From Solimonas terrae (lineage in GTDB: Bacteria; Pseudomonadota; Gammaproteobacteria; Nevskiales; Nevskiaceae), in assembly GCF_011067135.1 (NCBI RefSeq), contig NZ_JAAMOW010000002.1, positions 248,001 through 312,000 on the forward strand: DNA of 64,000 nucleotides, written 5' to 3'. Within the stretch, counting starts at the first letter, position 1; every line of letters begins with the position of its first letter. Position numbers and translations under genes: made by a program. This document shows positions 9,033 to 18,134 of this stretch, piece after piece. The notes under the pieces were generated by a model that saw nothing but the letters and a program-made list of their open reading frames with translations, was not told the DNA's origin and did not search any database.

Positions 9033-9076
9033 GGAAGGTCGGGTGCGTGACGGAGGCGGACGCCTCGCAGCCTATC

Positions 9077-10093
9077 TCAACGGAACGCCGGCATCACGTC
9101 GTTCGCGAACACTTCGGCGTACGGCCGGAACCTTGCGGGTGGCAGGCCCGGTGGCAGCATCATCATGAAGTGCTCGACCGGTGCCTTTGCCAGCATGCTC
9201 CCGAGCATCGCGATCGCCTGATCCGGCGTCAGGATGCTGAGGATGCCACTGGCCTTGAAAGCGTCCAGCGACATCGGCTTGAGCAGGCCGCCGTCGCCGA
9301 TGCCGGTCGCCGCCTTGTCTTCGTTGAGCCATTCGCCGTACGTGTTGTTGACGTGCAGGAAGTACGGCGCGAGTTCGTCCATCGCCCGGGCCGGATCACG
9401 AGCGACCACCGTGAACAGGCCCTGGATGCGGATGCGCGCGCAGCTCGCGTCCTTGCCGGCTGCGCGCAGCTTTTCCAGATACAGATCGACGATATCGAGA
9501 TTGCCGAAGTAGCCGTCGCCGTATTTCGCGGTGCGTGCGATCGCCTTCTCGTTGAAGCCGCCGACATACAGCGGAATGCGTCCGCGTGTCGGCGCCTGCA
9601 CGATGCTGGCGTCCTTGAGGTCGAAGTGCCGGCCGGCGAACGTCACCGTCTCGCCTTTCCAGAGGCGCGTGACGATTTCGAGGAACTCGTCGGTGCGGCC
9701 GCCGCGCTTCGTGAAGTCGACGCCATAGGCTTCCGCTTCGCGGCGCCGGTAGCCGATCGCGATCGCCATCTCCAGCCGGCCGTTCGACAGATGGTCGAGT
9801 ACCGCGCATTCCTCGGCGAAGCGCACCGGGTGATAGAGCGGCGCCAGCGCGATCGCCGAGCCGAGCTTGATCGTCTTCGTGCGCGCGGCCAGTGCCGCCA
9901 GCGCAATCATCGGCGTCGGCATGTAGCCGTCATCGGCGCCGTGATGTTCCGGCACCCAGGCGCCATCGAAGCCGAGTGTTTCGGTGTACGCGGCGAAGTC
10001 GATGATCTCCGCGTACAGCTCCGCCCAGGGCCTGCGCCACTGCAGCGGATTGCGGAAGTCGTAGAGGTAGCCGAAGGTGAGCTGGGTCATCAC
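9077..10093 (-). CDS. LLM-class (luciferase-like) flavin-dependent monooxygenase
   Basis: 338 residues forming a bacterial-luciferase-like TIM barrel. Markers include YTETLGFDGAWVPEHHGADD, LGSAIALAPLYHPVRFAEEC and LSNGRLEMAIAIGYRRREAE, with GRIPLYVGGFNEKAIARTAK in the C-terminal half. Members use FMN or F420 to oxygenate or oxidise organic substrates; flavin type cannot be decided from sequence alone. It sits 44 bp upstream of the IclR gene on the same strand, so the regulator may be cotranscribed with it. Two Met codons are adjacent (10093, 10090). No dedicated flavin reductase gene is nearby. Confidence 0.88.
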   Translation of the reverse strand: MMTQLTFGYLYDFRNPLQWRRPWAELYAEIIDFAAYTETLGFDGAWVPEHHGADDGYMPTPMIALAALAARTKTIKLGSAIALAPLYHPVRFAEECAVLDHLSNGRLEMAIAIGYRRREAEAYGVDFTKRGGRTDEFLEIVTRLWKGETVTFAGRHFDLKDASIVQAPTRGRIPLYVGGFNEKAIARTAKYGDGYFGNLDIVDLYLEKLRAAGKDASCARIRIQGLFTVVARDPARAMDELAPYFLHVNNTYGEWLNEDKAATGIGDGGLLKPMSLDAFKASGILSILTPDQAIAMLGSMLAKAPVEHFMMMLPPGLPPARFRPYAEVFANDVMPAFR

Positions 10094-10113
10094 GTCCCTC
10101 TGTTCGAACGATT

Positions 10114-10230
10114 CCCTCTCCCCGCCTGCGGGGAGAGGGTTGGGGTGAGGGGCGCTTGATCGGACTTTGCTGCGCGATGCTGCCCCTCACCCCGATCCTC
10201 TCCCCATCGCTGCGCGACAGGGAGAGGGAG
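10114..10230. repeat. Paired CCCTCTCCCC-type palindromic repeat (BIME-like)
   Basis: Two hairpin units lie head-to-head between minus-strand genes. The first is CCCTCTCCCCGCCTGCGGGG running into AGAGGGTTGGGGTGAGGGG; the second is the inverted version, CCCCTCACCCCGATCCTCTC followed by its own small stem. A closely similar pair lies at 14719-14840. Such units are common REP/BIME-like intergenic elements in GC-rich proteobacteria, and the paired arrangement is their typical mobile form. It separates the acyl-CoA dehydrogenase at 10286 from the monooxygenase at 9077. Confidence 0.8.
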
Positions 10231-10285
10231 TTACAGCGGCTGACCGCGCCCGTGGGGTGCTCCTGCAGAAGATTTTGCGGGTGCT

Positions 10286-11413
10286 TCAGCGCGGTCCGCG
10301 CGGCAGGCCCAGCAGACGTTCGCCGATGATATTGCGCTGGATTTCCGCGGTGCCGCCGGCAATGGTTTCGGAGAACACGTCGAGATAGTCGTGACCCCAG
10401 CCATGCATGCCGACCACCTGCGGCGCATCGATGCCGTACAGGTCGATGGCGGCGGCAGCGACGCGCTGCGTGAACTCGGCGAACGACAGGCGGATCAGCG
10501 AGCCGCTGGCGTCGGGTACCGAATTCTCGAGATCCAGTGCGAGCTTGTAGTTGGCCGCGCGGATCGAGGCGCCTTCGGCGCGCAGGCGGGCGATGCGCAG
10601 GCGCAGTTCGGGGCGACTTTGCGGGCAGTCGGCGAGCAGTTCCTCGACCTTGAGCACGTAGCCGATCAGCAGGGCCAGCGCCGCCGTGCCGCGCTCGAAG
10701 CTGAGCGTGGCGTTGGCCGTGGCCCAGCCGTTGTGCAGTCCGCCGACCACATTGGCCAGCGGCACGCGCACGTTGTCGTAGAACACTTCGCAGTACTTTT
10801 GCGGGCCGGCCATGGTGCGGATCGGCCGTACCGTGATGCCGGGTGCGTCCATCGGGCAGATGATCCAGCTCATCGCCCTGGACGTGGAGGCGCCCGGATT
10901 GGTGCGGATCAGCAGCTCCTGCCACTCCGCCACGTCGGCAAAGCTCGACCAGATCTTGGTGCCGTTGATGACGAGGTCGTCGCCATCCACTTCTCCGCGG
11001 CACTTCAGGCTGCCGAGGTCGGAACCCGAACCCGGCTCGGAGAATCCCTGACACCACAGCACGTCGCCATTGAGGATCTTCGGCAGGTGATAGGCCTTCT
11101 GCTCCTCGGTGCCGCAGGCCATCACGGTCGGGCCGGCGTGATTGAGCATCACGAAGCTGGCATTGAGCGGCGACGGCGCCTTGGCACGCGCGTACTCCTC
11201 GAACCAGACGATCTGTTCGAGCACGGAAAGGCCGCGGCCGCCGTGTTCCTTGGGCCAGGCGATGCCGGCCCAGCCGCCGCGCGCCTGCGTCTTCTGCCAG
11301 GCCAGCACGTACTCGCGCGAAGCGGGACCGTCTTCCGGCGACGGCTCGCTCGGCACATTGGCTTCGAGCCAGCTGCGCGCCTCGCGTCTGAAATCGGCGA
11401 TCGAACCGCTCAT
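10286..11413 (-). CDS. Acyl-CoA dehydrogenase (steroid/terpenoid-type, FadE-like)
   Basis: 375 residues. It has the N-terminal helix set (FRREARSWLEANVPSE), WAGIAWPKEHGGRGLSVLEQ, the middle domain with GFSEPGSGSDLGSLKCRGE and TKIWSSFADVAEWQELLIRT, and a C-terminus FSETIAGGTAEIQRNIIGER. The MCAD-type Glu is replaced by Gly (AGGT), but SFERGTAALALLIG offers a Glu at the alternative position. This subfamily is common in steroid and terpenoid side-chain degradation. It ends a minus-strand run after the CoA-transferase at 11481 (67-bp gap). The divergent short ACAD at 12950 may be its partner, since related enzymes form heteromers of one long and one short subunit. Confidence 0.9.
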   Translation of the reverse strand: MSGSIADFRREARSWLEANVPSEPSPEDGPASREYVLAWQKTQARGGWAGIAWPKEHGGRGLSVLEQIVWFEEYARAKAPSPLNASFVMLNHAGPTVMACGTEEQKAYHLPKILNGDVLWCQGFSEPGSGSDLGSLKCRGEVDGDDLVINGTKIWSSFADVAEWQELLIRTNPGASTSRAMSWIICPMDAPGITVRPIRTMAGPQKYCEVFYDNVRVPLANVVGGLHNGWATANATLSFERGTAALALLIGYVLKVEELLADCPQSRPELRLRIARLRAEGASIRAANYKLALDLENSVPDASGSLIRLSFAEFTQRVAAAAIDLYGIDAPQVVGMHGWGHDYLDVFSETIAGGTAEIQRNIIGERLLGLPRGPR

Positions 11414-11480
11414 GGCCTGTTGCTCCCCGTCATGCCCGCCTTTCCATCATGTGTCTTGCGTGATGCGAACGTGGCCATGC

Positions 11481-12710
11481 TCAGACGATACCGGTCTCGT
11501 GCAGGCGCGCGATTTCTTCGGCCGGCAGATCGAGCAGGTCGTGCAGGACTTCGTCGGTATGCTGGCCGATCGTCGGCGGCGCAGCGTATTGCATTGGCGA
11601 GCCGGACATGAACGCCAGCGGGCTGGCGATCAGTGAGACCTCGCCGGACACCGGATGCGGAATCGTGACCTTCAACCGGCGGTGCCGGACCTGTTCGTCC
11701 TCCCAGACTTCGGGAAGATTGTTGTAGCGCGCCGCCGGGACGCCGAGCTGGTCGAGACTCGCCAGCAGATCGGCGGTCTTCCAGTGCTTGCTCCACTCGA
11801 TGATGATCGCGACCAGTTCGTTGCGGTTGCGGCCACGCTTGGGATTGGTATCGAAGCGCGGATCGGCGAACAGGTCGGGGCGCTTCATCAACTCGCACAG
11901 CAGGCGCCAGTGCTCGTCGGTGCCGGCGGAGATGTAGATGATGCCGTCGGCGCAATTGATCAGGTCGGCGGGGCCGCCGCCATTGCCGCCGTTGCCAAGG
12001 CGCGGCGGGGCGACGCCCGAGACCAGGTAGTCCTGCATGATGTGCGAGACCATCGCGATCGAACAGTCCAGCAGGGCGACGTCGATGTACTGACCCTTGC
12101 CGGTTTGATGACGCTGGTTGAGCGCGCCGAGAACGGCGATCGCGGCGTTGTGACCGGTGAAGACGTCGACGAGGCTCGGGCCGGCCTTCAGCGGGCCGGC
12201 GCCGGGCTGGCCATCGGGAATGCCGGTGACCGCCATCAGGCCGCCGGTGGTCTGGAACAGGCCGTCGTAGCCGGGACGCTCGGCCATCGGGCCGGTCTGG
12301 CCGTAGCCGGTGATCGAGCAGTAAACCAGTCCCGGGTTCACCTGCTTCAGGCTGTCGTAATCGAGCCCGTAGCGCTTCAGATTGCCGACCTTGTAGTTCT
12401 CGATCAGCACATCGCATTCGGCCGCCAGACGGCGAATCAGCGCCTGGCCTTCCGGCTTGGAGATGTTGACGGTGACCGACTTCTTGTTGCGGTTGGCGGT
12501 CAGATAAAACGCCGACTCCCGGGTCGCCTTGCCCTCGCGGTCCTTGAGTTGCGAGAACCCGTACATGCGTCCGTCGTCGCCGACGCCGGGGCGCTCGATC
12601 TTGATGACCTCGGCACCGAGATCGCCGAGGATCTGGCCGCAGAACGGGCCCGCCAGAACCCGGGTCAAATCCAGCACCCTGACGCCTCGCAATGCTCGGG
12701 AATCGGTCAT
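11481..12710 (-). CDS. CaiB/BaiF (type III) CoA-transferase
   Basis: 409 residues from MTDSRALRGVRVLDLTRVLA; this start is chosen because the preceding in-frame residues are basic, non-homologous sequence. Family III motifs are clear: AGPFCGQILGDLGAEVIKIE, LIRRLAAECDVLIENYKVGN, LVYCSITGYGQTGPMAERPG, YDGLFQTTGGLMAVTG and the catalytic-Asp region VDVFTGHNAAIAVLGALNQR. It resembles succinyl-CoA or formyl-CoA-type transferases. It lies 67 bp upstream of the acyl-CoA dehydrogenase at 10286 and diverges from the short ACAD at 12950 over a 239-bp promoter region that carries a palindrome. Confidence 0.92.
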   Translation of the reverse strand: MTDSRALRGVRVLDLTRVLAGPFCGQILGDLGAEVIKIERPGVGDDGRMYGFSQLKDREGKATRESAFYLTANRNKKSVTVNISKPEGQALIRRLAAECDVLIENYKVGNLKRYGLDYDSLKQVNPGLVYCSITGYGQTGPMAERPGYDGLFQTTGGLMAVTGIPDGQPGAGPLKAGPSLVDVFTGHNAAIAVLGALNQRHQTGKGQYIDVALLDCSIAMVSHIMQDYLVSGVAPPRLGNGGNGGGPADLINCADGIIYISAGTDEHWRLLCELMKRPDLFADPRFDTNPKRGRNRNELVAIIIEWSKHWKTADLLASLDQLGVPAARYNNLPEVWEDEQVRHRRLKVTIPHPVSGEVSLIASPLAFMSGSPMQYAAPPTIGQHTDEVLHDLLDLPAEEIARLHETGIV

Positions 12711-12868
12711 CTGTTTTTCCGTCTTGGTTGCAGCGTGCCGGCGTCGGATCAAGGACATCGGCACCGTGAAATATGGGGCCGCGATGATACCAAGCAGCGC
12801 TCATCGCGGCGGCAAATTGCATCAGGACCACTCGGCAGAAATGCCGGCGCGCCGAGCCCGCCAAGGAT

Positions 12869-12886
12869 ATCAACAACTGTGTTGAT
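12869..12886. promoter_or_regulatory. Perfect palindrome in divergent promoter region (candidate operator)
   Basis: ATCAACA-ACTG-TGTTGAT: two perfect 7-bp arms around a 4-bp centre, in the 239-bp space between the divergent CoA-transferase (start 12710) and short ACAD (start 12950). A TAGAAT/TATACT-like -10 follows at about 12907-12917 on the plus strand. Size and symmetry suit a dimeric repressor such as an IclR, GntR or TetR protein. The IclR regulator at 8238-9032 is the nearest candidate, but that link is a guess. Confidence 0.5.
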
Positions 12887-12949
12887 GAGTAATGCGGCAG
12901 GCGCGGTAGAATATACTGACAGGACAATGACAGGCGAGGCAGAACCGCT

Positions 12950-13903
12950 GTGGAGCAAGACACCCGCTATCACCCCAGTGCCGATCAGGTGGCGCTTGCG
13001 GACGCGATGGACGACACCCTGGTCGAACTGCTGCCGCTGGCGCGCCTGCATGCTGCCCACGACGAGAGCGCCGACACCTGGTCGCATCTCGATCAGGCTG
13101 GCGTGTTCGGCATTTGTGCCAGCGAAGCGGCGGGTGGCAGCGGACTGGGTGCAACCGAAGAGGCACTGATCGCGATCGGCCTCGGTCGCCGTCTGGCCTC
13201 GCCGGCGGTGCTGGCGACGCTCGGCGCCGTGCATGGCCCGGCCACGAATCTTGCCGGACAGCGCATCGCCGCCGGCTACCGCAGCGGTGATCGCGCGATC
13301 GTCGTCGACAGCCCCGGGGCGAGGGGCCTGTTGTTGCGCGATACCGATGGCGCCTCGCTGCATGCATTCGAGTCTGCACAGGCAAAGCCGCTGGACGGCC
13401 GGCTGTGGCTGGCCGATCTTGCCGAACTGCAGCATGTCGGTGCGCCGCTGGCACAGTTCGATGCGAGTGGTCTGTTGCGGCTGCGTCTGATCGATGCGGC
13501 GGCCCTGGCCGGCGTCGCGCAGACGGCGCTGCAGATGGGCGTCGACTATGCGGGCCTGCGCGAACAGTTCGGTCGGCCGATCGGCTCGTTCCAGGCGGTC
13601 AAGCATCACTGCGCGAACATGGCGATTGCGGCGCGCTGCGCGCGCGATCAGGTCAGCTTCGCGGCCGTCGCGCTCGACGAGGGCCGTGCCGATGCGGCGC
13701 TGCAGGTCGAATCGGCATTGTTTGTCGCCGGCACGGCGGCGATCGAGAATGCCGGCAAGAACATCCAGATTCATGGCGGCATCGGCTTCAGCGATGAAGC
13801 GGACCCGCATCTGTTGCTGAAGCGGGCACGAGTCCTGATCGCCATCGCCGGTGGTCTCGAAGCGGCGAACGCGCGCATTGCCAATATCAAGACGGAGTGG
13901 TGA
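12950..13903 (+). CDS. Short acyl-CoA dehydrogenase-like subunit, likely non-catalytic partner
   Basis: 317 residues from a GTG start (VEQDTRYHPSADQVALADAM); the upstream ATG at 12927 is out of frame. It is shorter than a full ACAD (about 380) and has a weak middle domain. The C-terminal half is recognisable: FGRPIGSFQAVKHHCANMAI, and the family motif QIHGGIGFSDEADPHLLLKR. The final segment reads RVLIAIAGGLEAANARIANI, with no YEGT-type Glu and no obvious alternative base. Short, base-less ACADs are known as one half of alpha2beta2 enzymes in mycobacterial cholesterol side-chain degradation (ChsE1 type). The gene is followed after one base by an SDR gene. Partner assignment to 10286-11413 is inference. 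Confidence 0.83.
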   Translation: MEQDTRYHPSADQVALADAMDDTLVELLPLARLHAAHDESADTWSHLDQAGVFGICASEAAGGSGLGATEEALIAIGLGRRLASPAVLATLGAVHGPATNLAGQRIAAGYRSGDRAIVVDSPGARGLLLRDTDGASLHAFESAQAKPLDGRLWLADLAELQHVGAPLAQFDASGLLRLRLIDAAALAGVAQTALQMGVDYAGLREQFGRPIGSFQAVKHHCANMAIAARCARDQVSFAAVALDEGRADAALQVESALFVAGTAAIENAGKNIQIHGGIGFSDEADPHLLLKRARVLIAIAGGLEAANARIANIKTEW

Positions 13904-13904
13904 C

Positions 13905-14684
13905 ATGCAGGTAGCCATCATCACCGGTGCCAGCAGCGGCATCGGCTTCGGCACGGCCGTCAAACTGGCCGAATCCGGCATCGCCGTGCTCGGCGTCGGC
14001 CGTGACGCGAACAAGCTCGCCGAACTCGAAAAGGCGATCGCGAAGCCCGAGTTGATCGAGACGCTGGCGGTCGATGTCACCGAAGACGAAGCACCGCAGC
14101 GCATCGTCAAGGCAGCGCTCGCGCGCTGGAATCGCATCGACTTCCTGATCAACAACGCCGGTGCCGGCAGTCCGAAGCCGCTGCATGAAACCGACGATGC
14201 CATGCTCGACGGCTTTCTCGATCTGATGCTGCGCGCGCCGTTCCGCCTGGCGCGCGATGTCGTGCCGCACATGAAGCCGGGTTCGGCGATCATCAACGTG
14301 ACCTCAACTTTCGCCGTGATCGGCGGTCGTCGCGGCGGCGCGTACACCGCGGCCAAGGGCGGCCTCAATGCGCTGACCTCGCATATCGCCTGTCAGTACG
14401 GCGCGCTCGGCATCCGCTGCAACAATGTCGCGCCGGGCGTGACGGTGACGCCGATGGTGCAGGGGCGGCTCGACGATCCGCTGTTCAAGCGCATCAATGT
14501 CGAAATGACGCCGAACACGCGTCTCGGCGAGATCGAGGACGTTGCCAGCACGATCGCCTTCCTGTGCTCGAAGGGTGGCAGTTTCATCAACGGCCAGACC
14601 ATCGTCGTCGACGGTGGCTGGAGTTCCACCAAGTATCTGTCCGAGTTTGCGCTGACGTCGACGTGGACGCCGGCCGCGAAGTAG
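13905..14684 (+). CDS. SDR-family NAD(P)-dependent oxidoreductase
   Basis: 259 residues, classical short-chain dehydrogenase. Cofactor loop TGASSGIG at residues 7-14, NNAG near residue 84, catalytic Ser in IINVTSTFAV and YTAAKGG (Tyr/Lys) near residue 147, and the C-terminal INGQTIVVDGGWS. Its ATG follows the stop of the short ACAD by one base, so the two are cotranscribed and probably act in one pathway, with ACAD-type oxidation and hydroxyacyl or hydroxysteroid oxidation both plausible. Direction and substrate are not readable. A repeat pair separates it from the next ACAD gene. Confidence 0.92.
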   Translation: MQVAIITGASSGIGFGTAVKLAESGIAVLGVGRDANKLAELEKAIAKPELIETLAVDVTEDEAPQRIVKAALARWNRIDFLINNAGAGSPKPLHETDDAMLDGFLDLMLRAPFRLARDVVPHMKPGSAIINVTSTFAVIGGRRGGAYTAAKGGLNALTSHIACQYGALGIRCNNVAPGVTVTPMVQGRLDDPLFKRINVEMTPNTRLGEIEDVASTIAFLCSKGGSFINGQTIVVDGGWSSTKYLSEFALTSTWTPAAK

Positions 14685-14718
14685 AAAGGCCGGGTAGAGA
14701 AATGCGGAAATTTTGACT

Positions 14719-14840
14719 CCCTCGCCCCTCGAAGAGGGGAGAGGGATGGGGTGAGGGGTTGTCAGATCGAGCGGTGCGGCGAGCCAGCGCCCCCTCACCC
14801 TAACCCTCTCCCCCGTCGCACTGCGACGGGGGAGAGGGGA
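14719..14840. repeat. Paired CCCTCTCCCC-type palindromic repeat (second copy)
   Basis: Two head-to-head hairpin units between plus-strand genes. The first contains CCCCTCGAAGAGGGGAGAGG then ATGGGGTGAGGGG. The second contains CCCCTCACCCTAACCCTCTC then a CGTCGCACTGCGACG stem ending GGGGGAGAGGGG. Layout matches the copy at 10114-10230 with diverged loops, as expected for REP-like doublets. It occupies most of the 205-bp gap between the SDR gene and the ACAD at 14890. Confidence 0.8.
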
Positions 14841-14889
14841 TTCGTTTCGATGGATGTTTCAAGTCGTCCCAACAACACCTTAGATCCAG

Positions 14890-16017
14890 ATGATCCTCAA
14901 CGAAACCCAGCAGGCCATCCGCGACGCGGTTCGCGACTTCGCGCAGGAGCGCATCCGTCCGCACAGCGCCGCGTTCGAGGACGCCAAGGGCTATCCGAAG
15001 CAACTGTTCGAAGATCTCGCCGGTCTTGGCGTGATGGGCATGACGGCCCCCGAGGAATTCGGCGGCGCCGGCGCCGACTACGTCTCGTACGCGCTGGCGC
15101 TGATGGAAATCGCCGCTGCCGACGGCGCACTGTCGACCATCGTCAGCATCCAGAACAGCCTGATCGTTTCGAGCCTGATCAAGGACGGCACGTCGGCGCA
15201 GCAGCAGCGCTATCTGCCCGAGCTGATCGCCGGCCGCATGATCGGCGCGTTCGCGCTGACCGAGACCGACGCCGGCTCCGACGCCGCCGCGCTGCGCACG
15301 CGCGCCGTGAAGGTCGACGGTGGTTACAGGCTCAACGGCAGCAAGCAGTTCATCTCCAACGCGAAGATCGGCGGTATCGCCATCGTCTATGCGATCACCG
15401 ATCCCGCGGCCGGCAAGAAGGGCATGACCGGCTTCATCGTGCCGACCGATTCGCCCGGCTACCGGGTCGACAAGGTCGAGCACAAGCTCGGGCAGAATGC
15501 GTCGGACACCTGTGCGATCCGTTTCGACGACGTGTTCGTGCCGGACGAACTGCGCCTCGGTCGCGAGGGCGGCGGCTATGGCATCGCGCTCGCCAATCTC
15601 GAGATCGGCCGCATCGGCATCGCGTCGCAGTGCATCGGCATGGCACAGGCCGCGCTCGACATTGCGGTCGCGTATGCGAAGGAGCGCAAGAGCTTCGGCA
15701 AGCCGATCATCGAGCATCAGGCCGTGGGCTTCCGCCTCGCCGATCTCGCGGCGAAGCTGGAGGCGGCGCGCCAGCTGGTGCTGCACGCGGCGGCAACCAA
15801 GGACGCCGGGCTGCCGAGCCTCAAGGAAGCGTCGATGGCCAAGCTGGTGGCATCGGAAACCGCCGAAGCGGTGGTGTCCGGTGCGATCCAGACGCTGGGT
15901 GGCTACGGCTACCTCGAAGAGTTCGGTGTCGCCAAGATCTATCGCGACGTGCGCGTCTGCCAGATCTATGAAGGCACATCGGACATCCAGCGCATGGTGA
16001 TCGCGCGCGCGCTGTAG
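14890..16017 (+). CDS. Acyl-CoA dehydrogenase (short/branched-chain type)
   Basis: 375 residues with every ACAD feature intact: MILNETQQAIRDAVRDFAQE, GMTAPEEFGGAGADYVSYAL, the FAD/substrate motif GAFALTETDAGSDAAALRTR, NGSKQFISNAKIGGIAIVYA, RKSFGKPIIEHQAVGFRLAD and QTLGGYGYLEEFGVAKIYRD. The catalytic Glu is present in CQIYEGTSDIQRMVI near the C-terminus, unlike the other ACADs of this window. It resembles butyryl- or 2-methylbutyryl-CoA dehydrogenases. An SDR of HSD17B10 type follows (85-bp gap), which would suit two steps of branched short-chain acyl-CoA oxidation. Electrons would pass to ETF, not encoded here. Confidence 0.94.
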   Translation: MILNETQQAIRDAVRDFAQERIRPHSAAFEDAKGYPKQLFEDLAGLGVMGMTAPEEFGGAGADYVSYALALMEIAAADGALSTIVSIQNSLIVSSLIKDGTSAQQQRYLPELIAGRMIGAFALTETDAGSDAAALRTRAVKVDGGYRLNGSKQFISNAKIGGIAIVYAITDPAAGKKGMTGFIVPTDSPGYRVDKVEHKLGQNASDTCAIRFDDVFVPDELRLGREGGGYGIALANLEIGRIGIASQCIGMAQAALDIAVAYAKERKSFGKPIIEHQAVGFRLADLAAKLEAARQLVLHAAATKDAGLPSLKEASMAKLVASETAEAVVSGAIQTLGGYGYLEEFGVAKIYRDVRVCQIYEGTSDIQRMVIARAL

Positions 16018-16102
16018 ATTACGCACCCGCGCGACGCAGCTTGCGGCGCGCATTTCAAAGACCGTGAACGAATATCGGGGTCTGGCCCCGGAAGGACTGT
16101 GA

Positions 16103-17841
<1,739 letters not shown>

Positions 17842-17869
17842 AGCGGCTGGCGACGCCCCGGCGGACAGC

Positions 17870-17909
17870 ACGGCCGGCGTACCCGTCTTCCGGGGTGCGC
17901 CGGCCGTTT
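17870..17909 (+). terminator. Hairpin terminator after the nitronate monooxygenase-like gene
   Basis: ACGGCCGGCG (17870-17879) pairs perfectly with CGCCGGCCGT (17898-17907). An inner CCC/GGG extends the stem around a short loop. Only three T residues follow, so termination may be weak or Rho-assisted. It closes the run of genes from 14890. Confidence 0.6.
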
Positions 17910-17949
17910 CCGTATCAGACGCGTAAAGGTTCATGCTGGGACTATTGAC

Positions 17950-17974
17950 CACCACTGCTGTACAACAAGTGGTG
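17950..17974. promoter_or_regulatory. Inverted repeat upstream of the Rieske oxygenase gene
   Basis: CACCACT (17950-17956) and AGTGGTG (17968-17974) are perfect 7-bp arms around an 11-bp centre that contains TGTACA. It sits about 160 bp before the Rieske alpha-subunit start in the 293-bp gap 17842-18134; the rest of the gap is the hairpin above and unremarkable sequence. A TTGACC hexamer overlaps the left arm. It is a candidate operator; the binding protein is unknown. Confidence 0.4.
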
Positions 17975-18134
17975 TTTCTCGCTTGAAATGCGCGACGGCT
18001 TCGGCGTAGATTGGAACGTCGCGGGCCACGGCAATTCCACCGCAGATGATTGCAGCTGACCGACCCACGCAGGCCGGCATTCGGGCAACGCAGGGAACGG
18101 ACGTTCCGCGTCGGCCCCATACAGGAGAAAGCAC

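Noticed and set aside
12749-14368. Long minus-strand open frame of 539 codons opposite the short ACAD and SDR genes
   Set aside because: It is the antisense of two clear coding regions, is Arg/Ala-rich, and has no motif; high GC makes such frames common.
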